Shown piece after piece: positions 53,109-61,252 of a stretch of 64,000 bases of DNA. The first letter of the stretch is position 1. Each line of letters opens with the position of its first letter. Below the pieces are notes generated by a model. It saw nothing but the letters and a program-made list of their open reading frames with translations. It was not told the DNA's origin and did not search any database. Where the stretch lies: assembly GCA_029267635.1 (NCBI GenBank), contig JAJUIK010000001.1, positions 124,001-188,000 of the forward strand. Direction: 5' to 3'. Made by a program: the position numbers and the translations under genes. The DNA is from Moraxellaceae bacterium (GTDB taxonomy: Bacteria; Pseudomonadota; Gammaproteobacteria; Pseudomonadales; Moraxellaceae).

Positions 53109-53662
53109 CAACGACAGAAACAACCAATATTTTGACGCAGCCTAAAGTGACTGAACCGCCTGCTCCGAGTTTGCAACGCTGGTTGAAACACTTTTTTTAT
53201 ATGCCAGCAGCCAAACGCTATTTTACTCAACAAGATCAAGAGATGATTGCCCAGGCGGTACACCAGGCCGAGCAGGGGCATGTGGGGGAAATTCAGGTGG
53301 TGATCGAAGGAAATCTTCCTTGGGCACAAGCGTATTATCAAACGCCAAAAATGCGCGCGCGGCAACTGTTTGCTGAATTGGGGGTATGGGATACTGAATG
53401 TAATAGTGGAATTTTACTGTATTTAAATTTATGTGAGCAGACTGTTGAGTTGGTGATTGACCGTGGTATTTGTCAGGCGACTGAACAAAAAGTCTGGGAT
53501 GAGATCTGTCAGGACATGATTACACAGTTAAAACAGCAAAATTACCGTCAAGCCGTGGTTTTGGGCGTTGAAAAAATTGGGGAGCTATTAAATTTTTATT
53601 ATGCGCAGCAGATCACAGACCAAAGCAATGAGCTTGAAAATGCACCGATTTTGCTGGATTAA
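53102..53662 (+). CDS. TPM-domain protein (second)
   Basis: A 186-residue soluble TPM-domain protein without signal peptide: YFTQQDQEMIAQAVHQAEQGHVGEIQVVIEGNLPW, an RARQLFAELGVWDTECNSGILLYLNL block and VIDRGICQATEQKVWDEICQDM. It starts inside the Gly-rich end of the previous gene in another frame, so translation is probably coupled. lemA and two TPM genes in a row are a recurring arrangement in proteobacteria; the shared function is not established. Confidence 0.85.
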   Translation: MVTTTETTNILTQPKVTEPPAPSLQRWLKHFFYMPAAKRYFTQQDQEMIAQAVHQAEQGHVGEIQVVIEGNLPWAQAYYQTPKMRARQLFAELGVWDTECNSGILLYLNLCEQTVELVIDRGICQATEQKVWDEICQDMITQLKQQNYRQAVVLGVEKIGELLNFYYAQQITDQSNELENAPILLD

Positions 53663-53794
53663 CCAGTAAAATGATCACGAAAAATAACTGACAAAAATTG
53701 TCACTTGTTTACATAAAATTAACAATTAGATTTTTTTAAACTCAATTGAGATGAATAAACTGCTGTTTTTTTGCTAATTTTGCATATAATAAGT

Positions 53795-53813
53795 TCTGGC
53801 ATACTTACTGCTA
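53795..53813 (+). promoter_or_regulatory. Sigma-54-like promoter of the pilin gene
   Basis: TGGCATACTTACTGCT has GG and GC 10 bases apart as needed for -24/-12. A TATAAT at 53785-53790 without a matching -35 is a competing sigma-70 reading. Pilin genes of Pseudomonas are RpoN-dependent through PilSR. Confidence 0.5.
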
Positions 53814-53869
53814 ACTATAAATTGGCTTACAAAGCTTATAAATAAACAATACATTTGTGGAGAATGTAC

Positions 53870-54286
53870 ATGAACGCACAAAAAGGTTTTACCTTGATTG
53901 AATTGATGATCGTAGTAGCGATCATTGGTATTTTGGCTGCAATCGCGATTCCTGCTTATCAGGATTATATTGGCAAGTCTCAAGCATCAGAAGGTCCATC
54001 TATTTTAGGTGGTTTAAAAACTCCAGTTGCTGAATCGATTGGGAATGATGGTTTGACGGCTGGTTGTACTCTTCCTGCAGGTGCTGTTACTAGCGGAAAA
54101 TATGTTGCTAGTGTTACAGCTACACCTGGTACAGGTGTATGTACCTTACTGGCTACATTTAAAGCAACTGGTGTAAATGATGAGCTTATCAGTAAGACTG
54201 TAACTATGACTTATACTGCGGCTACTAATGCATGGGTGTGTACTACGAATTTATCTGCAAAAGTAGCTCCTAAGGCTTGTACATAA
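53870..54286 (+). CDS. pilA: Type IV major pilin (PilA/ComP)
   Basis: A 138-residue type IV pilin. The six-residue leader MNAQKG is cut before F7; the mature helix begins [14 protein letters not shown] with the conserved Glu at position 5. There are four cysteines (C66, C91, C124, C137), enough for two disulfides, the last closing the D-loop at the end. The protein ends in KACT, with a terminal Thr rather than the Ser that TfpO-type enzymes need. By position this is comP of A. baylyi. GGAG stands 7 bases before the ATG; a glycosyltransferase gene follows. Confidence 0.93.
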   Translation: MNAQKGFTLIELMIVVAIIGILAAIAIPAYQDYIGKSQASEGPSILGGLKTPVAESIGNDGLTAGCTLPAGAVTSGKYVASVTATPGTGVCTLLATFKATGVNDELISKTVTMTYTAATNAWVCTTNLSAKVAPKACT

Positions 54287-54298
54287 TAAATTTGTAAA

Positions 54299-54330
54299 CA
54301 AAAAAGGTTGCCTAAGGCAACCTTTTTTGT
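54299..54330 (+). terminator. Terminator after pilA
   Basis: AAAAAAGGTTGCC / GGCAACCTTTTTT, a long perfect stem with T tract. Confidence 0.9.
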
Positions 54331-54591
54331 TTTTAATTTAGGGCTATTACAGTTTTTAATTGAACCATGTTTACATCCTGCTTCTAATACGATTGTATTA
54401 TTATTAGTTGTAGAACATTATGGTGGTACTGATCAACAAAAAGACTGTGAAAGTAATCAAAATTGTGGATCTAAGGCCGTGGAAGTAATATTTCCTGATG
54501 CTCATCATTTGAAAAAAGTCAGGATGTAAATGTTCTCAAGCTGTTGCGCCGGTTCGTTCAGCTGGTTATTTCCCCAAGATCAAATTAACAT

Positions 54592-54618
54592 AGCGCAAGA
54601 TTTCTTTTGCGCTTTTTC
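54592..54618 (+). terminator. Second hairpin just before the glycosyltransferase start
   Basis: AGCGCAA / TTGCGCT stem with an 8-base loop and TTTTT. It ends three bases before the ATG at 54621, so it would also hide the ribosome site. Confidence 0.6.
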
Positions 54619-54620
54619 TT

Positions 54621-56255
54621 ATGAGATTTTTTTTACTGCTGCTCGCCAGCACCCTGATGGCACTGGCCTGGCTGTTGCCGGTGCACTACCGGCCCTGGGT
54701 CACTTATACTGGTGAACTGTTTGCTTTTCTATCGTTATTTGCACTAGCTGCCTTATATTTAAAAGACAAAATCAGGCTGCCATTGATCAGTTTGCCCTTG
54801 CTCTTATTGGCCGCTGTTCCCTTTGTGCAGCTGACTTTCGGACAGGCATTTTTCTTTAGCAAAGCTTTGATGTCAGCGATTTTTATTTTTGCTTTCTGGC
54901 TCAGTATTGTCCTTGGCTATAACCTGTCGAGAGAACAGACGGAACGAGAAAAAATTTTTACTGGGCTGAGTTATCTTTTTCTGAGTGCGGGTACGCTCAT
55001 TGCAATCATTGCCATTTGTCAATGGCTGACCATTGATGCCTATTTAACAAGTTTAATGGTCAATTTGCGCGGTGACCGGCCATTTGCCAACTTTGCCCAG
55101 CCGAATAATATGGCGACCTTTCTGATCATGTCTTTATTGGCTTGCCTGTATTTATATGAAAAACGAAAAATTCGAACTTGGGTTTTAATTTCAATAGCTT
55201 GTTCCATGCTATTTGCAGTCGCGTTAAGTCAGTCCAGAACTTCATGGGTCGCCTGTCTGGCGATTCTATTGTATTTGCTCTATCGGCAGTGGCAAGGTGA
55301 TATCCGCCTGAAATGGTATAGTCTGGTGATCTGGTCGGGTGTGTTCGTCAGTCTGATTTTATTGCTGCCTGTGCTGAGCCAGTCGATGGCACATCTGATG
55401 GATGCACAGGTACAGACTCGTGAGGTGGTGAGCCGTGCAACAGGGGATATGTCACGACTCGCCATCTGGCAACAGATGCTGCATGCAATTGCGGACAAGC
55501 CTTGGTTGGGTTATGGCTGGCATCAAACCAGTGTAGCGTATGTGCTGGTGAGTGAGCATTTTCAGGGACCGGTGTGGATTCGTAGTGCGCATAACTTTGT
55601 GTTGGACTTTCTGCTCTGGAATGGTTTCCTGATCGGTTTGCCATTCTTGGCTTATTTTGCGTACTGGGGTTATCAGCTGAATAAGCGGATTAATTCCGTA
55701 GAATCAATGGTCGGAATTTTGATGATCGGGGCGGTGCTGGTGCATGCCATGCTGGAATTTCCACAAAATTATGCTTATTTCCTGTTGCCGCTGGGTTTTA
55801 TTATCGGTCTGGTTCAGTCGCAACATGCTGAAACCAAATGCATTACGCTTTCGCCAAATTATATGCGAGTCACTTACGTCGTCGGCGTAACGTTATTGCT
55901 GGCGATTGTCCGGGATTATTCACTTGCGATTGACAAGATTAATCAAGCGGTACGTTATGAAAAATATGGGGAGCCAATTACCAAACACGACAAGATTTAT
56001 CTGCTGTCCGAACTGGACCGGCGTGCAGCCTGGATTCGGATGAGTCCGTATACTCAGGTAGATCAGCAGCAGTTGGATAAAATCCATGAAATGGTACTGA
56101 ATTATCCGACACAGTATGACATGGTGAAATATGCCAAACTGCTGGCCTTTAATGGTCAGGAACAGGAAGCGAAACATCAGTTGTGGTTGTTAAAACAGTT
56201 ACGCCATGTAGATATAAATTATGCTTCTTTAGTACAAGAACAGCCTAAAAAATAA
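54621..56255 (+). CDS. pglL: Pilin O-oligosaccharyltransferase, PglL type
   Basis: A 544-residue polytopic inner-membrane protein of the PglL/WaaL/Wzy superfamily that moves lipid-linked glycan onto pilin. About ten membrane segments lie in residues 1-425; the periplasmic loop carries RPFANFAQPNNMATFL (about 150-165) and SAHNFVLDFLLWNG (about 319-332), the conserved motifs of bacterial O-OTases; a soluble C-terminal part follows. Its place right after the pilin gene suggests that pilin is the target, as for PglL-ComP in A. baylyi. No ribosome site is visible before the ATG. Confidence 0.82.
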   Translation: MRFFLLLLASTLMALAWLLPVHYRPWVTYTGELFAFLSLFALAALYLKDKIRLPLISLPLLLLAAVPFVQLTFGQAFFFSKALMSAIFIFAFWLSIVLGYNLSREQTEREKIFTGLSYLFLSAGTLIAIIAICQWLTIDAYLTSLMVNLRGDRPFANFAQPNNMATFLIMSLLACLYLYEKRKIRTWVLISIACSMLFAVALSQSRTSWVACLAILLYLLYRQWQGDIRLKWYSLVIWSGVFVSLILLLPVLSQSMAHLMDAQVQTREVVSRATGDMSRLAIWQQMLHAIADKPWLGYGWHQTSVAYVLVSEHFQGPVWIRSAHNFVLDFLLWNGFLIGLPFLAYFAYWGYQLNKRINSVESMVGILMIGAVLVHAMLEFPQNYAYFLLPLGFIIGLVQSQHAETKCITLSPNYMRVTYVVGVTLLLAIVRDYSLAIDKINQAVRYEKYGEPITKHDKIYLLSELDRRAAWIRMSPYTQVDQQQLDKIHEMVLNYPTQYDMVKYAKLLAFNGQEQEAKHQLWLLKQLRHVDINYASLVQEQPKK

Positions 56256-56267
56256 GGTCTTAGAAAC

Positions 56268-56299
56268 AATAAAAGCCAGCAATTGCTGGCTTTTATTTT
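56268..56299. terminator. Bidirectional terminator between pglL and bfr
   Basis: AAAAGCCAGC / GCTGGCTTTT stem, T-rich on the plus side, between convergent genes. Confidence 0.85.
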
Positions 56300-56316
56300 T
56301 GAATATTCATTCAGGT

Positions 56317-56781
56317 TTAAAGCTGGCTCTGAATATAGTTTTCAATGCCAATACTTTCGATCAGCTCTTGTTGGGTTTCGACCCAATCCCAATAATTTTC
56401 TTCTTTTTCCAGAATTTCCTGCACCAGGTCACGGGTAACATAATCCTGCTGGGTTTCTGCCAAAGCCACCATTTTTTGAATGGCTTCGATGTTTTCTTTG
56501 ACTTTGCGTACATCACATTTCAGCACTTCTTCGGTATGCTGGCCGATATAGAGTTTGCCTAAATTTTGTAGATTTGGCAGGCCTTCCAAAAACAGGATGC
56601 GTTCAATAATTTTATCCGCGTCTTTCATCTGGCGGATGGATTCTTTGTATTCTGCTGAACCTAATTTTTCAATGCCCCAGTCATTAAACATCCGGGAATG
56701 CAGGAAATATTGGTTAATCGCCGTAAGTTGATGGAACAGTACCTGGTTCAGCTGATTAATGACATCACGATTGCCTTGCAT
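56317..56781 (-). CDS. bfr: Bacterioferritin, heme-binding type without ferroxidase site
   Basis: A 154-residue iron-storage subunit that aligns without gaps to E. coli Bfr over almost its whole length (AINQYFLH, ERILFLEGLPNLQ). The heme ligand Met52 is kept. Of the six ferroxidase ligands of E. coli Bfr only E127 remains: residue 18 is Gln, 51 Gln, 54 Asp, 94 Val, 130 Tyr. It therefore fits the heme-type subunit of two-subunit bacterioferritins, which needs a ferroxidase-type partner from elsewhere in the genome. bfd lies 230 bp upstream on the same strand. Confidence 0.92.
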   Translation of the reverse strand: MQGNRDVINQLNQVLFHQLTAINQYFLHSRMFNDWGIEKLGSAEYKESIRQMKDADKIIERILFLEGLPNLQNLGKLYIGQHTEEVLKCDVRKVKENIEAIQKMVALAETQQDYVTRDLVQEILEKEENYWDWVETQQELIESIGIENYIQSQL

Positions 56782-56924
56782 TGTTGTTCTCCATGTACAA
56801 TTTATGCCTTAATGAAGTTAAGGCAATCTATCCTAATATCTTAAACAACAAATTTTGGCCTGGCGAGTAATTTATAGAACAGCAAATGAAAATCGCCATC
56901 AAAAAGATGCGTGCTAATCAGAAA

Positions 56925-56952
56925 ATAAAAAACCGCTTAGGGTGATAAGCGG
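56925..56952 (-). terminator. Terminator after bfd
   Basis: On the minus strand CCGCTTA / TAAGCGG with a six-base loop, followed by TTTTTTATTTT. Confidence 0.85.
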
Positions 56953-57008
56953 GGGAGAGGAAATGCTTGGCGAGGAAACGTATTAAAATGAAAACTAAAA
57001 ATATAAGG

Positions 57009-57203
57009 TTATGCAGCAACTGAAATTCGGGCCGCAATTTCTGAAAGTTCGGCACTGATAATCTGGCGGGTTTCAGGTGCACAACGGCCACAACAGGTAC
57101 CCAAATCAAGCAGATCACGAATTTCACGGTAGCTTTCGGCACCATTGGCAACGGCATCTTTAATGTCTTGATCGGTAATACCGCGGCATAAACAAACGTA
57201 CAT
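57009..57203 (-). CDS. bfd: Bacterioferritin-associated ferredoxin Bfd
   Basis: A 64-residue 2Fe-2S ferredoxin that reduces the heme of Bfr to release stored iron. The cluster ligands are C4 and C6 (YVCLCRG) and C38 and C41 (TCCGRCAPE). The ATG at 57203 has GAGGTG just upstream; the longer open frame is rejected. A Fur-box-like sequence lies in the promoter, so it should be switched on when iron is scarce. It is a single-gene transcript with its own terminator, upstream of bfr. Confidence 0.93.
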   Translation of the reverse strand: MYVCLCRGITDQDIKDAVANGAESYREIRDLLDLGTCCGRCAPETRQIISAELSEIAARISVAA

Positions 57204-57239
57204 TCTACACCTCAGTGGCAAAGTTTAATGCGATAAGTG

Positions 57240-57269
57240 ATATTATTGATAATTGTTATCGTTTGTCAA
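57240..57269 (-). promoter_or_regulatory. bfd promoter with Fur box
   Basis: On the minus strand TTGACA (57264-57269), an 18-base spacer and TAATAT (57240-57245). The plus-strand sequence ATTATTGATAATTGTTATC at 57242-57260 matches 14 of 19 positions of the Fur consensus and fills the spacer and part of the -10. Confidence 0.75.
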
Positions 57270-57313
57270 TGAAATTCATTTAAAATATCATTTGTATTTA
57301 TTGGAGTTTTGAA

Positions 57314-57343
57314 TAAAAAATACCACCTGATCGGTGGTATTTT
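57314..57343 (-). terminator. Terminator after ridA
   Basis: AATACCACC / GGTGGTATT stem followed on the minus strand by TTTTATTC. Confidence 0.82.
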
Positions 57344-57358
57344 AGGCATCAATGTAAG

Positions 57359-57742
57359 TTATTGATTAATAATTACTACACCATCCATTTCGACCAACGC
57401 ACCTTTTGGCAGGCTGGCAACACCCAAAGCGGCACGCGCCGGGTAGGGCTGGGCAAAGTATTCGCCCATAATCTGATTAACCAGTTGGAAGTGGCTTAAA
57501 TCGGTCAGGAAAATGTTGAGTTTGGCAATGTCGGCCAATGTACCACCTGCAGCTTCACAAACCGCTTTCAGGTTGTCAAATACACGGCGGATTTGCGCTT
57601 CAATGCCATCAACCAGTTCCATACTGTACGGATCCAGACCAATCTGGCCTGATAAATACAAGGTATTGCCCACTAAAATGGCTTGAGAATAAGTGCCAAT
57701 GGCTGCAGGGGCATTTTCAGTATGGATTACTTGGCGGGACAT
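57359..57742 (-). CDS. ridA: RidA-family enamine/imine deaminase
   Basis: A 127-residue RidA protein that hydrolyses reactive 2-aminoacrylate-type imines released by PLP enzymes. The active-site residues are present: Y18 in GTYSQA, SGQIG (31-35), R103 in YPARAALGV and E118. It lies 76 bp after spoT on the same strand; the pair spoT-ridA is common in gammaproteobacteria. It ends at its own terminator. Confidence 0.92.
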   Translation of the reverse strand: MSRQVIHTENAPAAIGTYSQAILVGNTLYLSGQIGLDPYSMELVDGIEAQIRRVFDNLKAVCEAAGGTLADIAKLNIFLTDLSHFQLVNQIMGEYFAQPYPARAALGVASLPKGALVEMDGVVIINQ

Positions 57743-57818
57743 CGATTTCTCCTGAATATCGTCTTTTTACATCTTAATCGATACTGCAAGGGGACAAAAG
57801 CAGCATCGATATAATTGA

Positions 57819-59924
57819 TCAACTTACTTTGGCGCGCTCGGTTTTATTCACTGGTGCATTCAAACGTTCAATCCGCGGGAAGCCAAAGTGCATGCGTAGA
57901 TCACGGATAATTTTCGCAATCTGTTTGCGGTTGTTGACCACCACATTGACATAGGTATGGTCGTCCTGAGCGCGTACCATTTCTACCCCGGTTTTGGCTT
58001 TACGGCATTGATAGATCAGGTCAGAAATCTGCTCATCATTCATGCTCATATCAATACAGAGGTAGGCGGTGAAACTGACCTCATCCACTTCATCCAGGTT
58101 CCATTGCAGCGGCATGATATTTTCCGGGTGCAGATGCTGTTCATGACGCAGGTTTGGACAATGAGCCCGATGTACAATCAAACCACGGCGCGATAAATGC
58201 CCTTGAATTGGATCGCCAAAAACCGGATTGCAGCAATGTGCATATTTGACATCAACGCCATCAGTACCTTGGATCAGGCGGCTCGACGTATGTTCATCGC
58301 CACCCTGATTTTGCGCAAATAGATGATTGGCCACCAATTGCGGTAATAAATCCCCAACGGCAATCTGTTCAAACAGTGCATCTTTTGATTCGATGTGACG
58401 CCATTGCAATAAATCGATCCAGTCTGCTTCCGAGAGGTCTTCTATGCTGCGATGAAATAATTTCAGCGCACGATTTAAAGCTTGTTGTCCGACCAAACGC
58501 TGTTCTTCAATATCCTGGTCGCGCAAAATGTGCTGAATGGAGCGACGCGCTTTTTGCGTGTTAATAAAACTGAGCCAGTCTGGATTTGGGGTTGCCAGCA
58601 CATCGGTAATGATTTCGACCACTTGACCGCTATGCAGCGGGGTGGACAAAGGGCGTATCTCACCATTCACCTTGGCACCGACGGCATGATTGCCGAGGAA
58701 CAGACTGGCTGAATAGGCAAAATCGACCACAGTTGCCCCTTGCGGAAGTTCATGCAGCTGACCATGCGGGGTATAGACCCAGATTTTTTCCTGATGCAGG
58801 TAATCCAGCAGGTCATTGAAAGTGGTTTTGGCACATTCATCATCAATAAGCATATTCAGGTTTTGCATCGAAGCCTGAATCGCAGAACGACAGGCTTGCG
58901 GGGCATTTTCGCCGAGTACCACCCCAAAACGGGCGGCTTTACGCATGAGTTCGGTTTGAATGGTGAGCGACAGGGTCGTCTGTTCACCGATAAGCTTGAT
59001 TAATAAAAACTGGTTGCCACCCGGCAAGGGGCGACGGATATGGTCTTCAAAATGCAAAACCTGGAAATTTTCGCGCAGTGCTTCGACCAGACGGTCACAA
59101 TCGGCGATATTTTGCAGAATAATTTCAAAGGCATGGCTATGGGTCAGTTCCTGCAAGTCCATTTCATTTTTAACGAAGTGACGTAGCAGCTCGATGTTAT
59201 TGTTTTTCTTTTTAATCCGGCCAGAAAGCTGATAGGTGTGGAGCAGGTCGGCAAGGTTGGTTTCCCAGATGGTCTGATATTGACAGCGTTTCGGTTTGGT
59301 CTGTAACAGAGCTTCCTGTACGTTGGTAAACAGATCCAGATCCAGATTCTGGTAACAGAGATGTTCCAGATTGTCAGCCATTTCATTCATGCCGACCAAG
59401 CGTGCCATTGGCACAAAAATATCAAAGGTTTCCTGGGCGATACGTGCGCGTTTATCCGGACGCAAGGCCTCCAGCGTGGTCATATTATGATAGCGGTCGG
59501 CCATTTTAATAATAATGACACGCGGGTCTTGTAAGGTCGCTTGCAGAATTTTCCGGAAGGATGCCGCTTTATTGTATTCCTTGTCGCTGGAATGGCTGAG
59601 TTTGGTCACGCCATCGACCAGTTCCGCGACGACACGGCCAAATTTTTCGCTGAGATCGTCTTTACTAAAATCGGTATCTTCAATGACATCATGCAGTAGA
59701 GCAGCCATCAGCGTTTCTGGGTCAAGACGCATATGCGCCAGAATACAGCTCACTGCGATGGGGTGCAAAATATAAGGTTCGCCACTTTTGCGGGTCACGC
59801 CATCATGGGCGAGATCGGCATAATCACAGGCCACAAGAACCCGTTCGATGTCGCTTTCCTTGAGGTAGGCATCGATAATGATGTGAAGCTGCTGCTTGGC
59901 TTGGCGGACCTCTTCACCCGGCAT
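57819..59924 (-). CDS. spoT: (p)ppGpp hydrolase SpoT with decayed synthetase domain
   Basis: A 701-residue long RSH protein. The HD hydrolase is intact (R45, H54, H78-D79, E82-D83, then RYHNM), so it should break down (p)ppGpp. The following synthetase domain has lost its hallmarks: where active enzymes have YQSLHT and QIRT this one reads NQFLLIK and TIQTE. TGS (VYTPHGQLHELPQGATVVDFAY), the zinc-finger region (AHCCNPVFGDPI, HRAHCPN) and the ACT domain follow. Start at 59924 (AAGGGTG upstream). Acinetobacter SpoT is known as a hydrolase-only RSH. Confidence 0.94.
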   Translation of the reverse strand: MPGEEVRQAKQQLHIIIDAYLKESDIERVLVACDYADLAHDGVTRKSGEPYILHPIAVSCILAHMRLDPETLMAALLHDVIEDTDFSKDDLSEKFGRVVAELVDGVTKLSHSSDKEYNKAASFRKILQATLQDPRVIIIKMADRYHNMTTLEALRPDKRARIAQETFDIFVPMARLVGMNEMADNLEHLCYQNLDLDLFTNVQEALLQTKPKRCQYQTIWETNLADLLHTYQLSGRIKKKNNNIELLRHFVKNEMDLQELTHSHAFEIILQNIADCDRLVEALRENFQVLHFEDHIRRPLPGGNQFLLIKLIGEQTTLSLTIQTELMRKAARFGVVLGENAPQACRSAIQASMQNLNMLIDDECAKTTFNDLLDYLHQEKIWVYTPHGQLHELPQGATVVDFAYSASLFLGNHAVGAKVNGEIRPLSTPLHSGQVVEIITDVLATPNPDWLSFINTQKARRSIQHILRDQDIEEQRLVGQQALNRALKLFHRSIEDLSEADWIDLLQWRHIESKDALFEQIAVGDLLPQLVANHLFAQNQGGDEHTSSRLIQGTDGVDVKYAHCCNPVFGDPIQGHLSRRGLIVHRAHCPNLRHEQHLHPENIMPLQWNLDEVDEVSFTAYLCIDMSMNDEQISDLIYQCRKAKTGVEMVRAQDDHTYVNVVVNNRKQIAKIIRDLRMHFGFPRIERLNAPVNKTERAKVS

Positions 59925-60088
59925 AAAACACCCTTTTTGCATAAATCAGTGAATTAAAATACTTAATCTCTTAATGAAATGCATATTGTGCAACTTGTCA
60001 ATTTTTTCATTAAAAAAATATAAAAAATTTTCAAATTTACGCCGGTTTTTGTCCAGAGTGAGCAAGTTTTCAGCAGTCTTTTCAGCTA

Positions 60089-60121
60089 ATAAAAAAGCCT
60101 AGTGAATTCACTAGGCTTTTA
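60089..60121 (-). terminator. Terminator after rpoZ
   Basis: Perfect palindrome AAAAGCCTAGTGAA / TTCACTAGGCTTTT, T-rich on the minus side. It shows that gmk-rpoZ can end before spoT. Confidence 0.85.
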
Positions 60122-60135
60122 AAAATGATGGGTTC

Positions 60136-60417
60136 TTATTGGAAAGAGAAACCATCAAGATTTAAATTGTTGGCAGAAAGAGCCAAGTCAAGACTTGAGG
60201 TTTGATAGTCTTGTTCACGTTGTTTCAAAATCTCTTTAGAAACATGGCCCGCTGCAATTTCACGTAGGGCAACAACGGTCGGTTTATCGTTGTCCCATTC
60301 TACAGTCGGTTCAATACCTTGACGTGCCAATTGACGCGCGCGCTTGCTTGCCACTAGTACAAGCTCAAAGCGGTTGTCTACATGGTCTAAACAATCTTCA
60401 ACGGTGACGCGTGCCAT
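60136..60417 (-). CDS. rpoZ: RNA polymerase omega subunit RpoZ
   Basis: A 93-residue omega subunit that helps assemble RNA polymerase and carries one of the ppGpp sites. Typical N-terminus [20 protein letters not shown] and the block [12 protein letters not shown]; the tail after about residue 65 is variable. It lies between gmk (upstream, 77 bp) and spoT. Confidence 0.97.
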   Translation of the reverse strand: MARVTVEDCLDHVDNRFELVLVASKRARQLARQGIEPTVEWDNDKPTVVALREIAAGHVSKEILKQREQDYQTSSLDLALSANNLNLDGFSFQ

Positions 60418-60494
60418 AAGAATTCTCGTTTGAATAGAAAAAATTTAACCAGACTGAATAGTATAGAAGGCTTTCTACCCAGACTCAAGTTGAA

Positions 60495-61115
60495 TCATGA
60501 TTCAGGCGTGATCAGTTTTTCGATCAATTGCTGGTGACGGTTGACCTGCTGATCGAGTACCAGACGATTCGCTGTAATCACGGATTCCAGATCATGCAAG
60601 GCTTTATTAAAGTCATCATTAATGATCACATAGTCAAAATTGACATATTGCTGCATGTCTGCAACGGCACAGCTCAGGCGATGTTCAATGATCTCAACCG
60701 CATCGGTACCCCGATTGGACAAACGCTGGCGCAGGTCAAACTGGCTGGGTGGCAAAATGAAAATCTGTTTGGAATCAGGGAAAATTTTACGTACTTGCTG
60801 GGCACCTTGCCAGTCAATTTCCAGGAGGACATCATGGCCTTTGCTGAGCTGTTCTTCGACAGTGGCCTGGGCGGTACCATAATAATTACCAAAGACTTCG
60901 GCATACTCGATAAAACCGCCTTGCTCGACTTGTGCAAGAAAATCGTCTTTATGGGTAAAATGGTAATGTACGCCGTTCAGTTCGCCGGGACGCTGGCCAC
61001 GTGTAGTATGTGAAACAGAAACGTGCAGATTGTTGACGCGTTCAAGCAGGGCTTTAACGAGAGATGTTTTGCCTGTTCCCGAAGCAGCAGAAACGACAAA
61101 CAAGAGACCCGACAT
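60495..61115 (-). CDS. gmk: Guanylate kinase Gmk
   Basis: Phosphorylates GMP to GDP, upstream of GTP and ppGpp supply. The 206-residue protein has the P-loop ASGTGKTS (11-18), the GMP-binding block SHTTRGQRPGE and YAEVFGNYYGT, and the LLEIDWQGAQQV strand. First gene of gmk-rpoZ; divergent from ispH. Confidence 0.97.
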   Translation of the reverse strand: MSGLLFVVSAASGTGKTSLVKALLERVNNLHVSVSHTTRGQRPGELNGVHYHFTHKDDFLAQVEQGGFIEYAEVFGNYYGTAQATVEEQLSKGHDVLLEIDWQGAQQVRKIFPDSKQIFILPPSQFDLRQRLSNRGTDAVEIIEHRLSCAVADMQQYVNFDYVIINDDFNKALHDLESVITANRLVLDQQVNRHQQLIEKLITPES

Positions 61116-61252
61116 GATATTTTTCCTGATATGATAAAATATCTTCTCTATTTTAGAGCAGCAGGCGCCTAAACTAAATAGCTAAACGCAATATAGTGGC
61201 GTATTGTTCTGAAAAATAGTCCATTGCATGTGAATGAAAGATTGAGGGTCTT

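Larger units (their letters stand above)
54287..54620. other. Region between pilin and its glycosyltransferase, possible gene remnant
   Basis: 334 bp. It starts with the pilA terminator and ends with a second hairpin just before the glycosyltransferase. In between, a plus-strand frame runs open to 54529 without a credible start, and another frame reads APVRSAGYFPKIKLT up to a TAG at 54591-54593. I recognise neither; a decayed small gene is possible. Confidence 0.4.

Noticed and set aside
54308..54529. A 73-codon plus-strand frame after pilA
   Set aside because: It would start with TTG inside the pilA terminator stem and has no ribosome site or recognised family. Kept only as part of the possible remnant.
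58800..59300. SpoT synthetase loss as a frameshift
   Set aside because: The reading frame is continuous, the length is normal and flanking domains are intact; the loss is by substitution.
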